64,000 bases of DNA from Marinitoga litoralis (GCF_016908145.1 NZ_JAFBDI010000008.1:1-64000), one strand, 5' to 3'; counted from the first letter of the stretch, positions 51,901 to 61,713 are shown. Numbers and translations are program-made. Notes: generated by a model from the sequence alone, not told the origin.

Positions 51901-52746
51901 TTTTACTTCTGGAGCATTTTCTTCAGTAGATTGTGGTGGGATATCTCTCCATGAAGCAACAGTATCATTTTGAGTTTGTTCAATATCTTCTACTATCACA
52001 ACTCTATTAGGTATTTCCTCACCATTTTCATCTTTTTCTACTGTATCCCAATTACCTCTAGTATATTTATATTCTAAACGTTTTCCAACTTCAGTTTCTA
52101 AAATAAAGGTAGCTTTATTACCTTTTCTTGACATAGTTAGTTGGCCAGGATCCCACGCATTAAAGTTTCCAACTATATATATATTATCAGAAGAAGGAGT
52201 GTTATTTGGTAAAGTAACGACAAAGGTAACTTTAGCTTTTTCGCCAGGTTGTGCCTTTGTTTTTATTTCAGCTGGTATATCAGCCCAGCTTTTTACTTCA
52301 TCTTCTATAATTTTATTTTCATCAGCAACAACCTTTCTATTGCTAATTTCTCCACCATTTTCATCTTTTTCTACAGTTCCCCAATTACCTCTAGTATATT
52401 TATATTCTATTTCAGTACCTTTTTCTACTGATAATTTTACTTCCCATATATTGCCTGTTCTTTCTAAAACATAATTCTCATCACCCGGATTCCAATCATT
52501 AAAAGAACCTACAATATATACGCTTTCATCTTCAGGAGTATTTGTAGGTAAAGTAACCTTGAAGGTTAATGTTATTAAAGATACTTCAGGTTCTTCTACA
52601 GTTGTTTCTTCTGAAGGTGCTGTTTCAGAAGGAGTAACTTCTGAAACAATAGGTATTTCATCATTTGCAGAAGTTTTTTGTGCTCCACAACTGATCAAAA
52701 AAATAGATAAAAGTGACATTAAAACAATAATAGCTAACTTACGCAT
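48985..52746 (-). CDS. Multidomain GH57 amylolytic lipoprotein (amylopullulanase/alpha-amylase type)
   Basis: This 1253-residue enzyme degrades alpha-glucans outside the cell. The lipoprotein signal ends with the lipobox LISC (about residue 20). It is followed by two tandem CBM20-type starch-binding domains (about 55-160 and 170-275), each with YIVGSFNDWNPG or YIVGNFNAWDPG and YKYTRGNW. The GH57 domain starts at VAIVWHHHQPSY (about 305) and holds the nucleophile glutamate in GMWPSEQAVS and the acid/base aspartate in VALDGENAWEHYP. After about residue 850 there is one beta domain and then a glucodextranase-C-like domain (FEDPIGDENGPGGYTYP). It should be surface-anchored. The 5' leader and promoter are not clear. 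Confidence 0.9.
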   Translation of the reverse strand: MRKLAIIVLMSLLSIFLISCGAQKTSANDEIPIVSEVTPSETAPSEETTVEEPEVSLITLTFKVTLPTNTPEDESVYIVGSFNDWNPGDENYVLERTGNIWEVKLSVEKGTEIEYKYTRGNWGTVEKDENGGEISNRKVVADENKIIEDEVKSWADIPAEIKTKAQPGEKAKVTFVVTLPNNTPSSDNIYIVGNFNAWDPGQLTMSRKGNKATFILETEVGKRLEYKYTRGNWDTVEKDENGEEIPNRVVIVEDIEQTQNDTVASWRDIPPQSTEENAPEVKNIDENEIESFLAKIPRGDDNKEPLKVAIVWHHHQPSYKIPGDLNAEMPWVRAHAINDYPYMADLVDKYLTSGSVTFNITPVLLIQLMDYVNNNAKDKYLELSLKDNLTDEEKEFVKWHFFDINPQFVDSHPRYAELREKRDKNIEFTDQDWLDLKVSWNLYWINIEYINADSKLKELVEKDENYTKEDLEYVISVHYKLMSEIVEKYKKLWDEGKIELTTTPYYHPILPLLVDMGWPEDAEAQIRRGLEYFTSIFDRKPLGMWPSEQAVSTPLVPMFAENDVKWIITDKQILQKAGINTGDPHQLYKPYKVNVDGKSVVVFFRDTDLSDRIGFKYSTMSKENAVKDFLSTLHNIQKMNDEGNMVVTVALDGENAWEHYPNNGNDFRKLFYQALSNDPYIELITPNEYIESYGVAGELNQLPKGSWVGGSLDTWYGEKEENEAWERLAQARKILMDNKDKLSEEEFKKALDILYAAEGSDWFWWYGSDQDAGNNEVLFDMHFKKLLVQLYRISGIPEDKIPGYLFIANKKPSSASKGNIGKVEITLDGIVDDIEMEKSGYFADDDSGVMYKEGDLISGFYVGRDNSNIYVAVELKKSIDELSGKPYKLEIYTDAPGANKLNTRTAYSKTGEEITDLGFALAKRFSFNIEKYPNSKELYYYNASGTERWMISTKLPDLIETKGNIVEFKIPFDLIGIKSGDEFNLAVVMAYTEKNNSGDVDFAPNAGPVHILIPKEIGGKLVKTFEDPIGDENGPGGYTYPKDGAFEPYKGLWDIEWVKVFDADDSFVFKFKFGEMTNPWGSPKGFSHQLINIYLDTKDGGLTKTYNEGARVQFDNNHPWDYFVKVAGWPSYGQLLATADGQELPEGVQVEADPGEKIITVIVMKKFIDLDSNKFYAYFMVGSQDGYGADHYRAVTPEESQWTLGGYPEDAGDYGPYVLDIIVPEGYSQYDVLSSYDAANEKYATLVPVEIEF
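52020..52075. repeat. Near-identical DNA copy inside the second CBM of the GH57 gene
   Basis: The stretch 52020-52075 closely matches 52353-52408 at the DNA level (shared runs such as CATCTTTTTCTAC and CAATTACCTCTAGTATATTT). The two copies encode the YKYTRGNW-xTVEKDENG segments of the tandem starch-binding domains. This suggests recent duplication or gene conversion between the two modules. Confidence 0.6.
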
Positions 52747-52906
52747 ACTTTTTGTAACCCCCTTTTAAAAATTTGGTATTTATGTATTTATTACATTATA
52801 ATTTCAAACATATTTAATTATACCTCATTATTAAATAAAATTTCAAATTATTAACTGATTAATATTTAAAATTATTTATTCATATTTAAGTTTAAATGCA
52901 TTTGTT

Positions 52907-52934
52907 TTGAAAAGAATGAATAATATGATAAAAT
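52907..52934 (+). promoter_or_regulatory. Promoter of panC
   Basis: TTGAAA (52907-52912) and TAAAAT (52929-52934) with a 16-bp spacer, about 30 nt before the ATG of panC. The preceding 52747-52906 is AT-rich and holds the unidentified start region of the divergent GH57 gene. Confidence 0.5.
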
Positions 52935-52966
52935 TCATTTAGAAAATTAGAAATGGAGGGAGAAGT

Positions 52967-53803
52967 ATGGAATTAATAAGAACAATTTCTGAAATGAAAG
53001 AAATTAGAAATAAAAAAGAAGGAAAAACTATAGGTTTTGTACCTACTATGGGATATTTGCACAAAGGGCATTTGTCTTTGGTTGAACAAGCAAGAAAAGA
53101 TAATGATATTGTTGTTGTTAGTATATTTGTAAATCCAACTCAATTTGGTCCTAACGAAGATTTTGATAGGTATCCAAGAGATTTAAATAGAGATATGGAA
53201 TTATTAAGGCCATTTAATGTAGACTATATATTCAACCCAGATGTAGAAGAAATGTATCCAAAGAATTATTCCACATATGTTGAAGAAATTAAGTTAACGA
53301 AGGTATTATGTGGTAAATCTAGACCAGGCCATTTTAAAGGTGTAACAACAATTGTTAGTAAATTATTTAATATCGTAAGACCAACAAAAGCTTATTTTGG
53401 TCAAAAAGATGCTCAACAATTTAGAGTGTTAAGGAAAATAGTTGATGATTTAAATATGGATGTAGAAATGGTAGAAATGCCTATAATTCGTGAAGAAGAT
53501 GGATTGGCAATGAGTTCTAGAAATATATATTTAAATGAAGAAGAAAGAAAACAAGCATTAGCTTTAAGTAAATCTTTGAAAAAAGCAAAAGAATTATTTG
53601 AAAATGGTGAAAGAGACACAAAAAAGATCAAAGAAGAGATGAAAAAAATATTTGACGAAAACCCATTAGTAAAAATTGATTATATAGAAATAGTTGATGA
53701 ATACACTTTAGAAAATGTTGAAAAAATTGAAAATAAGGTTTTAGTTGCTGTAGCTGCTTTTGTTGGGAAAGCACGATTAATAGACAATATAATATTAGGG
53801 TGA
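52967..53803 (+). CDS. panC: Pantothenate synthetase
   Basis: A 278-residue enzyme that joins pantoate and beta-alanine with ATP, the last step to pantothenate. The HxGH motif is in [14 protein letters not shown] (about residues 29-42) and the KMSKS-like loop in [12 protein letters not shown] (about 179-190). Other family segments are [13 protein letters not shown] and [10 protein letters not shown]-like ([12 protein letters not shown]). It lies 4 nt before an unrelated chemoreceptor-like gene, with which it may share a transcript. Confidence 0.97.
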   Translation: MELIRTISEMKEIRNKKEGKTIGFVPTMGYLHKGHLSLVEQARKDNDIVVVSIFVNPTQFGPNEDFDRYPRDLNRDMELLRPFNVDYIFNPDVEEMYPKNYSTYVEEIKLTKVLCGKSRPGHFKGVTTIVSKLFNIVRPTKAYFGQKDAQQFRVLRKIVDDLNMDVEMVEMPIIREEDGLAMSSRNIYLNEEERKQALALSKSLKKAKELFENGERDTKKIKEEMKKIFDENPLVKIDYIEIVDEYTLENVEKIENKVLVAVAAFVGKARLIDNIILG

Positions 53804-53807
53804 TAGT

Positions 53808-55691
53808 ATGTTTAAAATATCTATGAGGGGGATAATAAATATATTTTCAATATTAATATTAGCCATATCTGTATTTTTAGTAATATACTTTATTGATATA
53901 AATATGGATAATAGTTATTTTAATCCGATTTCCGACAGTATTTTAAATGGATTAAATGAAAAAGGAAAATATATTTCACTATATTTTGAAAGTGAAATAG
54001 ATAGATTGAAATTAATTCCAAAAGATTTTTCATATAGTTCAACAGAAACTGGAGAAATTTTGCAAAAATTAAAAGATCAATTAAAAAAATATCCAGAATT
54101 TGAAGAATTTTTTATAGCAAATTCTGATGGTGAAAGTATATCAAGTTCTAATATTTTTACAAATATATCAAGGTATAGATATTTCAAAGAGATTTTTACA
54201 GATAATAAGGAATGGGCAATTAGTGATATTTTTACATCAAAGATCTCTGGAGATACAGCTATAGTTTTAGCTGTATCTTATTATAATGGAAATAATAAGT
54301 ACTTATTTGGGGGAGCTTTGAATTTAAAAAATTTATTTTTAGAAAATAATTCTTTTAAGTTTAACGAAGTAGGTGAAATTTTTTATATAGATAATCTGGG
54401 AAGTTATTTCGGAGTAAATAATGATGGTACAATAAACTCTGGAACATTTGCTAAAAACTTTAGAGATAGTATTATTAGAGATTTAAATGGTTCAAGAGGA
54501 TATCTTGAAATAACAAAAGATAAAACGGATTATTTTGTGTTTTTAAGTCCAATTGAATTTATTGATTGGAAATTAGGATTTTTTATTGAAAAAAATTATA
54601 TATTCCCAAGTTTTATTACATATTACTCATATGGATTAATATTTTTAGTTATAATTGCATTCATAACTATTTTAATAAATTATGCAATATTTAAAAGACG
54701 TTTAATAATACCTTTAGATAAAATGAAAATCGAATTAAAAAAGTTTAATGAATTAAGATTTAATGATGTAAATATAGAAATTACAGAACCAATGCTTATA
54801 GATATTTCTGATAATTTGCAATTAACTGCGATGAACTTAAAAGAAACATTTAATAATTTTTCAAATCAAATATATAAACTAGAAGAAAATATTAATAGAA
54901 CAGAAGTTTTAATTAATGAAGAATTGAAAAGAATAAATGAAGAAAATGATACAATAGAAAAATTATCAAATACTTTTGAGGCTATTACAAAATCAATAAA
55001 TGATTCGAAAAATCTTTCTGAAAACTTTAAAAATAAGCTAAATTCATTTGATGATGAATTAGATAAATTAAGGCAAAGTACATTAAAGTCTAAATCAAAA
55101 ATATCATTTTTAAATGAAATAATTTCCAAAGTTACTAATATTTCAGAAAAAGTTAGTGATTTATCATTTAGAGCTGAGATACTATCTTTAAATGCAGCTT
55201 TAGAAGCTTCTAAAGAAAATACTAATTTATCATTTGCAGTTATAGCAGCTGATATGAGAGATATGTCCTATGTATTAAAAGACTATAATTCAAAAACAAA
55301 TTCTGAAATTAATCATATAATTGAGAATTTAAGTAGTTATAAAAATGATTTAGATGAATTATTTAAAACAATAGATTTAAATATATCAGAAATAAGGAAA
55401 GTTACAGCAAATTATAAAGATTTAGAGAATTTTATAAAAGAATATTCAATATCCACTACACAAGTAAAGAATGCTCTAAATATTCTTAAATTAATAATTA
55501 ATAAAAATAAGAATATTATGGATAATATAGTTGAAGATTTTAATGAAATTAAAAGAAACTATGGAGAATTGAAAAAAATATTTGTTTCTAAAAAATCTCC
55601 CAAAAATTTAGAGGAAATATTTAGAAAATTAGATGAATTAGAAAGTAAAGATGAAAATGCAGGAAGTGAATCAGATGAAGAACCCATTTGA
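53808..55691 (+). CDS. Divergent methyl-accepting chemotaxis-type receptor with dCache-like sensor
   Basis: A 627-residue receptor. An N-terminal membrane helix (about residues 12-28) and a second one (about 265-290) bracket an extracellular dCache-like domain (SNIFTNISRYRYFKEIFTD, VLAVSYYNGNNKYLFGGAL). A long cytoplasmic coiled coil follows. The hairpin tip is only partly conserved: EILSLNAALEASKENTNLSFAVIAAD replaces the usual [16 protein letters not shown]...GFAVVADE. A clear HAMP is not visible. It overlaps a cheW-like gene by 17 nt and lies 4 nt after panC. It may signal through that CheW instead of joining the general array. Confidence 0.82.
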   Translation: MFKISMRGIINIFSILILAISVFLVIYFIDINMDNSYFNPISDSILNGLNEKGKYISLYFESEIDRLKLIPKDFSYSSTETGEILQKLKDQLKKYPEFEEFFIANSDGESISSSNIFTNISRYRYFKEIFTDNKEWAISDIFTSKISGDTAIVLAVSYYNGNNKYLFGGALNLKNLFLENNSFKFNEVGEIFYIDNLGSYFGVNNDGTINSGTFAKNFRDSIIRDLNGSRGYLEITKDKTDYFVFLSPIEFIDWKLGFFIEKNYIFPSFITYYSYGLIFLVIIAFITILINYAIFKRRLIIPLDKMKIELKKFNELRFNDVNIEITEPMLIDISDNLQLTAMNLKETFNNFSNQIYKLEENINRTEVLINEELKRINEENDTIEKLSNTFEAITKSINDSKNLSENFKNKLNSFDDELDKLRQSTLKSKSKISFLNEIISKVTNISEKVSDLSFRAEILSLNAALEASKENTNLSFAVIAADMRDMSYVLKDYNSKTNSEINHIIENLSSYKNDLDELFKTIDLNISEIRKVTANYKDLENFIKEYSISTTQVKNALNILKLIINKNKNIMDNIVEDFNEIKRNYGELKKIFVSKKSPKNLEEIFRKLDELESKDENAGSESDEEPI

Positions 55692-56148
55692 AAACCTCAA
55701 AAAGATGATTCTATTAAAAGATAAAATTCTTCATTATGTTGTATTTAAAATCGATGATATATACTATGCACTGAATACTAGATATATAAAAGAAATATTA
55801 AGATCAAAAGAAAAGAAAGAGTTACCCAATACTCCAAATTACATGGTTGGGGTAATAAATAACAATTATCCAATTACACTAATAGATTTAAAATATATAT
55901 TAAAAAAACAACATCAGGATTATACAAATAAAATGTTTGTTATATCATTTTTGTATGAAAAAAATTATTATGGATTTTTTACTAAAGAAATAATAGATGT
56001 TGTTCCCATAGAAGAATATAATTTAGTTGATAAAAGTGAAGGTTTGGAAGAGTACTTTTTTGTCGATAAAACATTTTCATATGATGGGAACATTGTTTTT
56101 ATAATAAATATAGAAAAAATGTTTAAAAAAGGAACCAACGATTATTAG
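55675..56148 (+). CDS. cheW: CheW-domain adaptor protein
   Basis: A 157-residue CheW-domain protein (HYVVFKIDDIYYALNTRYIKEILR, VGVINNNYPITLIDLKYIL). The typical invariant 'NlRG-vipv-dLr' loop reads GVINNNYPITLIDL, so the Arg-Gly that contacts CheA and receptors is replaced. ATG at 55675 is chosen because AGGAAGTG precedes it. It overlaps the divergent receptor by 17 nt. The pair may form a dedicated receptor/adaptor unit. Confidence 0.85.
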   Translation: MKNPFENLKKMILLKDKILHYVVFKIDDIYYALNTRYIKEILRSKEKKELPNTPNYMVGVINNNYPITLIDLKYILKKQHQDYTNKMFVISFLYEKNYYGFFTKEIIDVVPIEEYNLVDKSEGLEEYFFVDKTFSYDGNIVFIINIEKMFKKGTNDY

Positions 56149-56166
56149 TCGTTGGTTCCTTTTTTT
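56127..56166. terminator. Bidirectional terminator between the cheW and flagellin genes
   Basis: AAAAGGAACCAACGA (56127-56141) pairs with TCGTTGGTTCCTTTT (56149-56163), a 15-bp stem with a 7-nt loop, and T-runs on both sides. Confidence 0.9.
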
Positions 56167-56182
56167 ATTATCTAATTTATTA

Positions 56183-57388
56183 TTATCTAAATAATTGAGT
56201 AATTTGTTGAGGTAATTGATTTGCTTGTGCAAGCATTGCAGTACCAGATTGCATAAGTATTTGTTGTTTAGTAAATTCAGCCATTTCTTTAGCCATATCA
56301 GCATCTCTAATACGTGATTCAGCTGCTGTTAAGTTTTCTTGAGCAACACCTAAGTTTTTAATTGTATGTTCAAGTCTATTTTGTGCGGCCCCCAATTTAG
56401 CCCTAAAAGCGGAGACTCTATATATAGCAGCATCAATTGCACTTATAGCAAATTCTGAGTCAGATGCTGTTGTAATTTTTATAGCAGTAGTTAACCCTAA
56501 GTCAGATGATTTCATACTTTCAAATCCCATTGAAATAACTTGACCTTCATTAGCTCCGATATGGAAATTTAATGGTTTAACTCCATCAGACCCGGCAGTA
56601 ACCTGACCGTATACAGCAATAGCTGCTCCATCTACTTTTGTTCCGCTTGCTAATGTTCCACCAAAGTCATTAATATTTGCTATTTGATTAGTATCCCATT
56701 TTATTCCGATGGAACCACCACCAACTCCAACAATAGCTGAACCGTTGGAGGCAAGAGTGGTAACGCTATTAGTACCGCCAGCTGTTACAATTGTTATTTT
56801 TACATCAATACCAGAGGTAGCAGCACCTTGGAATTGTCCAACTTCAATAATAACATTAGCATCTTTAGTTATAGTATGTAATAATCCATTTGAACTTACA
56901 GATGTATCAATTTCAAAATGCGCTGTTCCTGGTGCGACTAATTTAGCGTCTTGTTTTCTTGTTTCTCTAATAGATCCGTCTAACAAATTTTTTGTATTAA
57001 ATTGAGTGGTTTTAGCTATTCTATCAATTTCATCTCTTAATTCGCTAAACTCATTTTGTAATTGAGTTCTATCTGCATCTGTATTTGAATCTGTTGTAGA
57101 TTGAACTGCTAATTCCCTCATACGTTTTAAAATTGAGTGAACTTCATCCAAACCACCTTCTGCTGTTTGTATCATTGATACCGCATCCTGAGCATTTCTG
57201 ATAGCTGTTTCTAAACCTTTAATTTGATTTCTCATTTTTTCAGAAATTGCTAATCCAGCAGCATCATCAGCAGCTCTGTTAATTCTTAAACCAGAAGATA
57301 ACTTTTCTAAAGTTTTACCCATACTGCCTTTTACGTTACTTAAAGTTCGCCAAGCATTTAATGCTTCCATGTTGTGATAAATTCGCAT
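56183..57388 (-). CDS. fliC: Flagellin
   Basis: A 401-residue flagellin. The N-terminal D0/D1 domain is typical (LEKLSSGLRINRAADDAAGLAISEKMR, about residues 27-53, and QTAEGGLDEVHSILKRMRELAVQ). So is the C-terminal domain (RAKLGAAQNRLEHTIKNL through QANQLPQQITQLFR). The central region (about 145-330) is variable and glycine/threonine-rich and forms the exposed part. Its DNA is less AT-rich than the surroundings. It lies 20 nt after the lipoprotein gene on the same strand, so it may share its transcript or have a promoter inside that gene. Confidence 0.96.
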   Translation of the reverse strand: MRIYHNMEALNAWRTLSNVKGSMGKTLEKLSSGLRINRAADDAAGLAISEKMRNQIKGLETAIRNAQDAVSMIQTAEGGLDEVHSILKRMRELAVQSTTDSNTDADRTQLQNEFSELRDEIDRIAKTTQFNTKNLLDGSIRETRKQDAKLVAPGTAHFEIDTSVSSNGLLHTITKDANVIIEVGQFQGAATSGIDVKITIVTAGGTNSVTTLASNGSAIVGVGGGSIGIKWDTNQIANINDFGGTLASGTKVDGAAIAVYGQVTAGSDGVKPLNFHIGANEGQVISMGFESMKSSDLGLTTAIKITTASDSEFAISAIDAAIYRVSAFRAKLGAAQNRLEHTIKNLGVAQENLTAAESRIRDADMAKEMAEFTKQQILMQSGTAMLAQANQLPQQITQLFR

Positions 57389-57408
57389 AAAAACACCTCC
57401 GTGTATGT

Positions 57409-59517
57409 TTATTTGGTTTTAAAATATATTGTATAATTAATGTTTTCAAATTGATCAGAATAAGAATTTCCAAATTCATCAACTATTTGAGAAGGGTCAA
57501 TTTTTATTTCCCATGTTTGATTTGAATCTAAAGTAATATATTCCAATGCTCCCCAATATTTTATAGATTTGTTTGCTTGAGTGGAATATAAAGATAAAGT
57601 TTTAGTTTCATTTGTATTTGATTCATATATTTTAATTTCAATGTTAATAGAATTTTTTTCAATAATTTCTGATTCATCAATAAAATATATAGTAATAATT
57701 GGTGAGATTACAGGTGTTGATACTGTTAAATCATAGTATTCTTTATTGCTTTCGATATTATATACTGTTGTTCCTGCCATTGTAACCTTAAACAACTTTG
57801 GTGGATTATCCTCTTTTACTAAAACTTCAAAAGTTTTTATTACTTCATAATTGCTATCTAAATCTTTAGCATATAATTGAACATAATTGTGACCAATTGG
57901 AAACTCATATGAAGTATATTTAAATGAACGCGACTGAACAGGATTTGATTTAAATAGTTCATTTCCATTAACATTAATTGCATATATGTATGTAGCTGGG
58001 TATGAATAATTTGAGTTAATATCAAAAACGATATCAAAGTCATTTAAAGAAGTAGAATCAGGATCAACATTAATTTTTTCTGGTAAATAATATAATTTAG
58101 TACTTTGATCAGATCTTTTTTGTATTAATGAGAAATTTAAATTAAAATTATTTATAGCTTTAGAAACTTTAAAGGTTATATATTTTTTTTCTAAATAATT
58201 TGTATCGCTTTTTTTGATTGAAACTATTAATTCATAATTTCCAGTTTCTAAATACATAGTATCTGTTTCTAAAGATGTACTGTTAGTAGAAATATTTATT
58301 TTCTTATAATCTATCCCATTCTTTTTTAATAAAATATCATAATTCAAATTATTTGAAAAATCATAATTTTTGTTTATATTAATTTTAAAGAATAATGGGT
58401 CTCTATTAGTTATCTCAGAATTATCATTAATTTTAATGTTATTATTTAAATAATCCTTTTTATATATTTCCACATTTGCAGTAAATTCAATAAATTTCTC
58501 AACGTTTAACGTAATACTGGTACTTGTAGAATAATTGGTAACAAGATTTTTTGCGTTTAAAACTATATTGTTTATCCCTTCCTTTAGATAAATAGGACTA
58601 TATTCAAATACCTTTTTATCAGATACAAACTCTTTTATTATTTCATTACCATTTGATACAGTATACAAATATGATGCTGGTAATGAGTATTTTTCATTAA
58701 TTTTCATATTAATATATACAGGATCAATCGTAGTTAAAGTTGAATTATTGGTTAGCATGCTTCCATCAGCAAGTTTTAATTCAGAGTTCAAGTTAAAAGA
58801 TGTATCTATATTTTTAGGACTTAAATCAACTGTAGTTCTTCCAAATCCATTATTAGCATTATCAAAAACTTCAACAGATACAACATATATCTTATTTTCT
58901 AAAAATACAGGGGTTGATTCAAAAGATTTATTTTGAACATTACCTTCTTCAAGCAAACCGTTATTAACATAAATTTTATATGAAAAATCGCTGTTATATA
59001 TAATATTTGAATCAATTGTTACTAATATAGAATGGTTTCTATATGGATCATATGTGTTATTTTCAACAAAATTATTGTTAACTAAATTTTTAAATTTTAA
59101 TACAGGTTCTAATTCCTTTTTATAATCATATACATTTATATATAATTTATTTTCACTTACATAATCGATTCCACCAATTGTAAATATTCCAATTATTTCA
59201 AATCTACCAGATTCATTTAATTGGAATAAGCCTGAAAATGTTTTATCATTTATATTTTTTAACTCAACACTTTTTACATTATTATTATTTTCAGTATCAA
59301 CAATTTTTAAATAAGCTTGTCCAAAATTTGCTAAAGGGGAATCTATTCTTAAAATAACATCACCCTTAGCTTCATTAATATCCTTATTAACTTCACCTTT
59401 GGTTTCTGTAGAAAAAGAAATATCAACTTTTATATTATAATTTGCTTTTTGTGGTCTTAAACAGGATGATAATAAAAATATTGATAATATAAGAATTAAA
59501 TAAATAATTTTTTTCAT
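57409..59517 (-). CDS. Repeat-containing surface lipoprotein, unknown function
   Basis: A 702-residue lipoprotein. The signal ends in the lipobox LSSC (about residue 19). The body carries at least four Ig-like/beta-sandwich repeats of about 110-140 residues; a core of each reads NMKINEKYSLPASYLYTV, NININKNYDFSNNLNYDI-like (KININKNYDFSNNLNYDI), DINSNYSYPATYIYAI and TIDSNIIYNSDFSYKIYV. The C-terminal domain differs. No enzyme motif is seen. It is directly upstream of flagellin and divergent from a chemoreceptor, so a role in the envelope or adhesion near the motility system is possible. Confidence 0.75.
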   Translation of the reverse strand: MKKIIYLILILSIFLLSSCLRPQKANYNIKVDISFSTETKGEVNKDINEAKGDVILRIDSPLANFGQAYLKIVDTENNNNVKSVELKNINDKTFSGLFQLNESGRFEIIGIFTIGGIDYVSENKLYINVYDYKKELEPVLKFKNLVNNNFVENNTYDPYRNHSILVTIDSNIIYNSDFSYKIYVNNGLLEEGNVQNKSFESTPVFLENKIYVVSVEVFDNANNGFGRTTVDLSPKNIDTSFNLNSELKLADGSMLTNNSTLTTIDPVYINMKINEKYSLPASYLYTVSNGNEIIKEFVSDKKVFEYSPIYLKEGINNIVLNAKNLVTNYSTSTSITLNVEKFIEFTANVEIYKKDYLNNNIKINDNSEITNRDPLFFKININKNYDFSNNLNYDILLKKNGIDYKKINISTNSTSLETDTMYLETGNYELIVSIKKSDTNYLEKKYITFKVSKAINNFNLNFSLIQKRSDQSTKLYYLPEKINVDPDSTSLNDFDIVFDINSNYSYPATYIYAINVNGNELFKSNPVQSRSFKYTSYEFPIGHNYVQLYAKDLDSNYEVIKTFEVLVKEDNPPKLFKVTMAGTTVYNIESNKEYYDLTVSTPVISPIITIYFIDESEIIEKNSINIEIKIYESNTNETKTLSLYSTQANKSIKYWGALEYITLDSNQTWEIKIDPSQIVDEFGNSYSDQFENINYTIYFKTK

Positions 59518-59625
59518 AATATCCCTCCATGGAATAATCTTTCAGTTTATCATTCTTTAAAAATAAAGAAAATCCTAAATATATTTTTAACCATATAGGT
59601 GTATAATAATTCAGGAGGTGAAAGA

Positions 59626-61713
59626 ATGAGTTTGAAAATAAAAATATTTTTAGGTTTTATTATTATTTTGACAATATCTATTATTATTGGCGTATTTGGG
59701 GTTATAAACACTAATAATTTGAAGTCACATATTGTGGAAATATCAAACGAAAACTTACCCAAAGTTCAAAAAATATTAACGATATATCAACTACAAACAT
59801 CAATTGAAAAATCAGAAATGGCATTATTAGGTCTTACTGATAAAAATTTAAGAGAAGAAGAATATAGAAGAATAGAAAATTCATGGGAATCAATAAATAG
59901 ATTAATAAATGAGTATGAACTATTTGATTTAAATGAAGATGAATTAAAATATTGGAAAGATTATAAAGAAAAACTAAAAATGTGGGAAACTGGACATGCT
60001 AGTTTTATGGAAATCTCTAAAAAAATAGATGAAACAAATATATTAGATCCAAAAACATTGAAATTAGATGTAAAAACATATGAAAGTGAATTGTATAGAT
60101 TAGCTTGGTTAATAGAAAAAGCTATTTTGGATAAAGAACCCTTTAATGAAGATTTAAATCCGAGAAATAGTCCATTTGGAAAGTGGCTTGAAAATTATCA
60201 AACAGAAAACGATTATCTAGCGGATATGATAAATGAAATGAAAAAATACAATGAAGGATTTTTAAAAACTGCAAAAACAATAAATACTGTTGTAAAAAGT
60301 AAAAACGAAAAGCAGATAGAACTTATGCAAAGAATATATAATAATTCAATAATTCCTAATTTAGAAAACATATTTGACACTTTTGCAATAATTAATCAAA
60401 TAGCAGATGAGTCTTTGAAATTAAAAAATCAAATGTTAGAACAAAGTTTAAATCTAAATTTGCCATTATTTGAAGAAAGTGCAAGTATATTAAAAACTAT
60501 TGTAGAATATAATAAGAACGAAGCAGCTCAAAAAGCTAATAATACAATAGAAAAAGTGAGAGAAGCTATAATTACAATATTAACTGTAATTGTTATAGGA
60601 ATTATTATAGCGATTATATTCGCAACTTTAACTATAAGAAGTATTGTAAATTCAATAAATATATTAATGAAAAAAATACAAGCATTTGGAAAAGGTGATT
60701 TAACAGTTAACTTTAAAGTTAAAGGAAATGATGAGATATCAAAAATGGCTAATGCTTTAGAAGAAATGGCTAATGAATTAAGAAGCTCAATGAAATTAAT
60801 TCATGAAGCTTCTAATAAGTTATCTGTTTCATCAAGTACTTTAGCGTCAATTTCTGAAGAACAAAATGCCATTTCTGAGGAATTAACAAATCAATCGAAA
60901 ATAATAGAATCAAATACTATAGATGCTTCTGCTTCAGTGGAAGAAGTTTTATCAGGTGTTGAAGAAATAGCAAGTTCCGCACAAATGATATCTAATAATG
61001 CAGATGAATTAAATTATAAAGCTAATGAAGCATCTGAAGCTGCTATAAATGGAGAAAAACATGTAAATGAGATAGCTAATATAGTTGAAATAGCTGTAAA
61101 AGAGTCGGATTATACACAAAACGTAGTTAATGAACTTTCTGAAAAAGTTCAAAATATTGGAGACATAGTAGATACTATAAATAAAATTACAGAACAAACT
61201 AATTTATTAGCATTAAATGCAGCAATAGAAGCAGCAAGAGCAGGAGAGGCTGGAAAAGGTTTTGCTGTTGTAGCAGATGAAATAAGGAAATTAGCAGAAC
61301 AAAGTAAAAATTCAACTGAAGAAATATCAAAAATTTTATTATCTGTAAAAGAAGGAGCATATAGCGCAAACGAAGCAACGAATAAAATTGTAAATATAAT
61401 TAGAGATATAGACAAAGAATCTGAAAAAATAGTTTCTCAATTTAGAAATATTAACGGTAGAATTGATGATATGGTATCTAAAGTACATGAATTATCCTCA
61501 GCTTCTGAGGAACAAAGTGCATCAACAGAAGAAATGGCAGCAGCAATGGACAGAATTTCAAAGGTAATTGATGAAATATCAGATCAAGTAAAATACATGG
61601 TAAGCGCTATTGAGCAACAAAATGAAAGTTCTAAGCAAGTAAATAATTCTGCTGAAGAAGGTAATAATCTATCCAAATCATTATCAGAATTAATTAATAA
61701 GTTTAAAATATAA
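59626..61713 (+). CDS. Methyl-accepting chemotaxis protein
   Basis: A 695-residue receptor with N-terminal membrane helix ([20 protein letters not shown]), a helical periplasmic sensor (about residues 30-315), and a second helix ([21 protein letters not shown], about 320-342). A HAMP follows (about 345-395), then the standard signalling domain with the intact tip [20 protein letters not shown]. The sensor contains [13 protein letters not shown], similar to the CxxGKW part of CZB zinc-binding domains but with Ser in place of Cys. ATG at 59626 follows CAGGAGGTG. A terminator follows. Confidence 0.93.
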   Translation: MSLKIKIFLGFIIILTISIIIGVFGVINTNNLKSHIVEISNENLPKVQKILTIYQLQTSIEKSEMALLGLTDKNLREEEYRRIENSWESINRLINEYELFDLNEDELKYWKDYKEKLKMWETGHASFMEISKKIDETNILDPKTLKLDVKTYESELYRLAWLIEKAILDKEPFNEDLNPRNSPFGKWLENYQTENDYLADMINEMKKYNEGFLKTAKTINTVVKSKNEKQIELMQRIYNNSIIPNLENIFDTFAIINQIADESLKLKNQMLEQSLNLNLPLFEESASILKTIVEYNKNEAAQKANNTIEKVREAIITILTVIVIGIIIAIIFATLTIRSIVNSINILMKKIQAFGKGDLTVNFKVKGNDEISKMANALEEMANELRSSMKLIHEASNKLSVSSSTLASISEEQNAISEELTNQSKIIESNTIDASASVEEVLSGVEEIASSAQMISNNADELNYKANEASEAAINGEKHVNEIANIVEIAVKESDYTQNVVNELSEKVQNIGDIVDTINKITEQTNLLALNAAIEAARAGEAGKGFAVVADEIRKLAEQSKNSTEEISKILLSVKEGAYSANEATNKIVNIIRDIDKESEKIVSQFRNINGRIDDMVSKVHELSSASEEQSASTEEMAAAMDRISKVIDEISDQVKYMVSAIEQQNESSKQVNNSAEEGNNLSKSLSELINKFKI

